From the NCBI RefSeq assembly GCF_000264905.1, contig NW_006763137.1, positions 1,887,812 through 1,951,811 of the forward strand: 64,000 bases of DNA. The letters run 5' to 3'. Of this stretch, positions 63,553 to 64,000 are shown piece by piece. A program made the translations under genes and the position numbers. The notes under the pieces were generated by a model. The model saw nothing but the letters and a program-made list of their open reading frames with translations, was not told the origin of the DNA and made no database searches. The stretch comes from Stereum hirsutum FP-91666 SS1 (Eukaryota; Basidiomycota; Agaricomycetes; Russulales; Stereaceae). The first letter of the stretch is position 1, and every line of letters begins with the position of its first letter.

Positions 63553-64000
63553 ATGTATCATCCCATTCTTGCGTCCATGGTCGTTTCGATCCTCACCGCG
63601 CTCTTTGTTGCCGCTGAGACACATGATAAGATATACGGGGTCAGTCTTGGATCGTGGTCTGTGTTTGCCCTGTTCTCTTTCGAACCCTGTCACAACACCA
63701 ATAGTACTGACCTGAGACATTGCAGGTTAGTTCTCGAAAGTTGGATGCTGCCTGCAGGTAATACAAGTTTCTTGCTAGGCGGGCGGTATTTTGACTGACC
63801 ATTATGTAGAATGGCTCGCCATGGGTGGTCAGAGCTGCTCAGTCTGCTCGGACTGCATCGCAACAGAATTGCAAGATTTTTGCGTATTCGTCGATCCTTC
63901 GCTTCGTCCATTCATCTATCCATCTGTATAGTGCTTACATCAAGGCATACCCGAATACTGCAGACCAGGCGTTTGCTGCTCATTGGTAGATTCATCCATT
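63553..64000 (+). CDS. GH5 beta-glucanase, exo-1,3-type (N-terminal part; cut by window end)
   Basis: Start of a secreted glycoside hydrolase family 5 enzyme of the fungal exo-beta-1,3-glucanase type, acting on wall glucan. The signal peptide MYHPILASMVVSILTALFVA leads to HDKIYGVSLGSW. An intron splits the Trp codon, and the next exon reads LVLESWMLPA. A second intron gives EWLAMGGQSCSVCSDCIATE, including the Cys cluster seen in this subgroup. A further exon near 63945-63985 reads AYPNTADQAFAAHW before another donor. The catalytic domain lies beyond the window. Confidence 0.82.

Overview
This window is nuclear DNA of a filamentous fungus, most likely an Agaricomycete (mushroom-forming basidiomycete). 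The evidence is as follows. Almost every gene is split by many introns of about 50-60 bp with GT...AG ends. Intergenic spaces are short. There is a eukaryotic initiator tRNA and a spliced eukaryotic ribosomal protein gene. The families present (F-box/LRR-like proteins, GH18 chitinase, GH76, sedolisins, YTP1-like proteins) are typical of that group. I assigned genes by translating exons and recognising conserved motifs. Exon borders are approximate unless stated, and spans run from start codon to stop codon with introns included.

Layout. 1-1.6 kb: 5' part of an ELMO/CED-12 gene (-), running off the left edge. 1.6-4.4 kb: a gene-poor stretch with a duplicated ~85-bp segment and decayed coding-like fragments. 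4.4-7.9 kb: Sec1 (+). 8.4-10.5 kb: BRAP2/ETP1-type RING-UBP protein (-), sharing a short divergent promoter with a Nudix CoA-diphosphatase-like gene (+, 10.8-11.7). 12.3-13.4 kb: alpha/beta hydrolase (-). 14.2-15.8 kb: F-box gene with an apparent frameshift (-). 16.4-18.9 kb: carnitine acetyltransferase (+). 19.3-21.95 kb: secreted carboxylesterase (-). 23.1-24.9 kb: GH76 (+). 26.0-27.7 kb: GH18 chitinase (+). 28.4-29.0 kb: ribosomal protein eL43 (-). 30.1-31.2 kb: SDR oxidoreductase (+). 31.4-33.0 kb: five-finger CCCH protein (-). 33.2 kb: initiator tRNA-Met (-). 33.5-36.2 kb: CCZ1 (-). 36.6-38.9 kb: dihydroxyacetone kinase (-). 39.8-44.4 kb: DUSP-type ubiquitin protease of the UBP12/USP15 class (+). 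45.3-47.6 kb: sedolisin (S53) homologue with all catalytic residues replaced (-). 51.0-53.0 kb: MFS hexose transporter (-). 53-60.6 kb: a 7.6-kb stretch with no recognisable gene. 60.6-62.7 kb: YTP1-like membrane protein (-). 63.55 kb to the end: start of a secreted GH5 beta-glucanase (+).

The genes fall into two themes. One is housekeeping membrane traffic and signalling: Sec1 for exocytosis, CCZ1 for Rab7 activation, ELMO for Rac/Arf-type GTPase control, BRAP2, the ubiquitin protease, the CCCH protein, eL43 and tRNAi. The other is carbon acquisition and wall turnover: carboxylesterase, GH76, GH18, GH5, the S53 relative, the hexose transporter, dihydroxyacetone kinase and carnitine acetyltransferase.

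The most unusual feature is the S53 gene. Its fold, pro-domain and calcium-site motifs are kept and the frame is open, yet the catalytic Glu, Asp and Ser and the oxyanion Asp are all changed. This looks like a secreted pseudoprotease.
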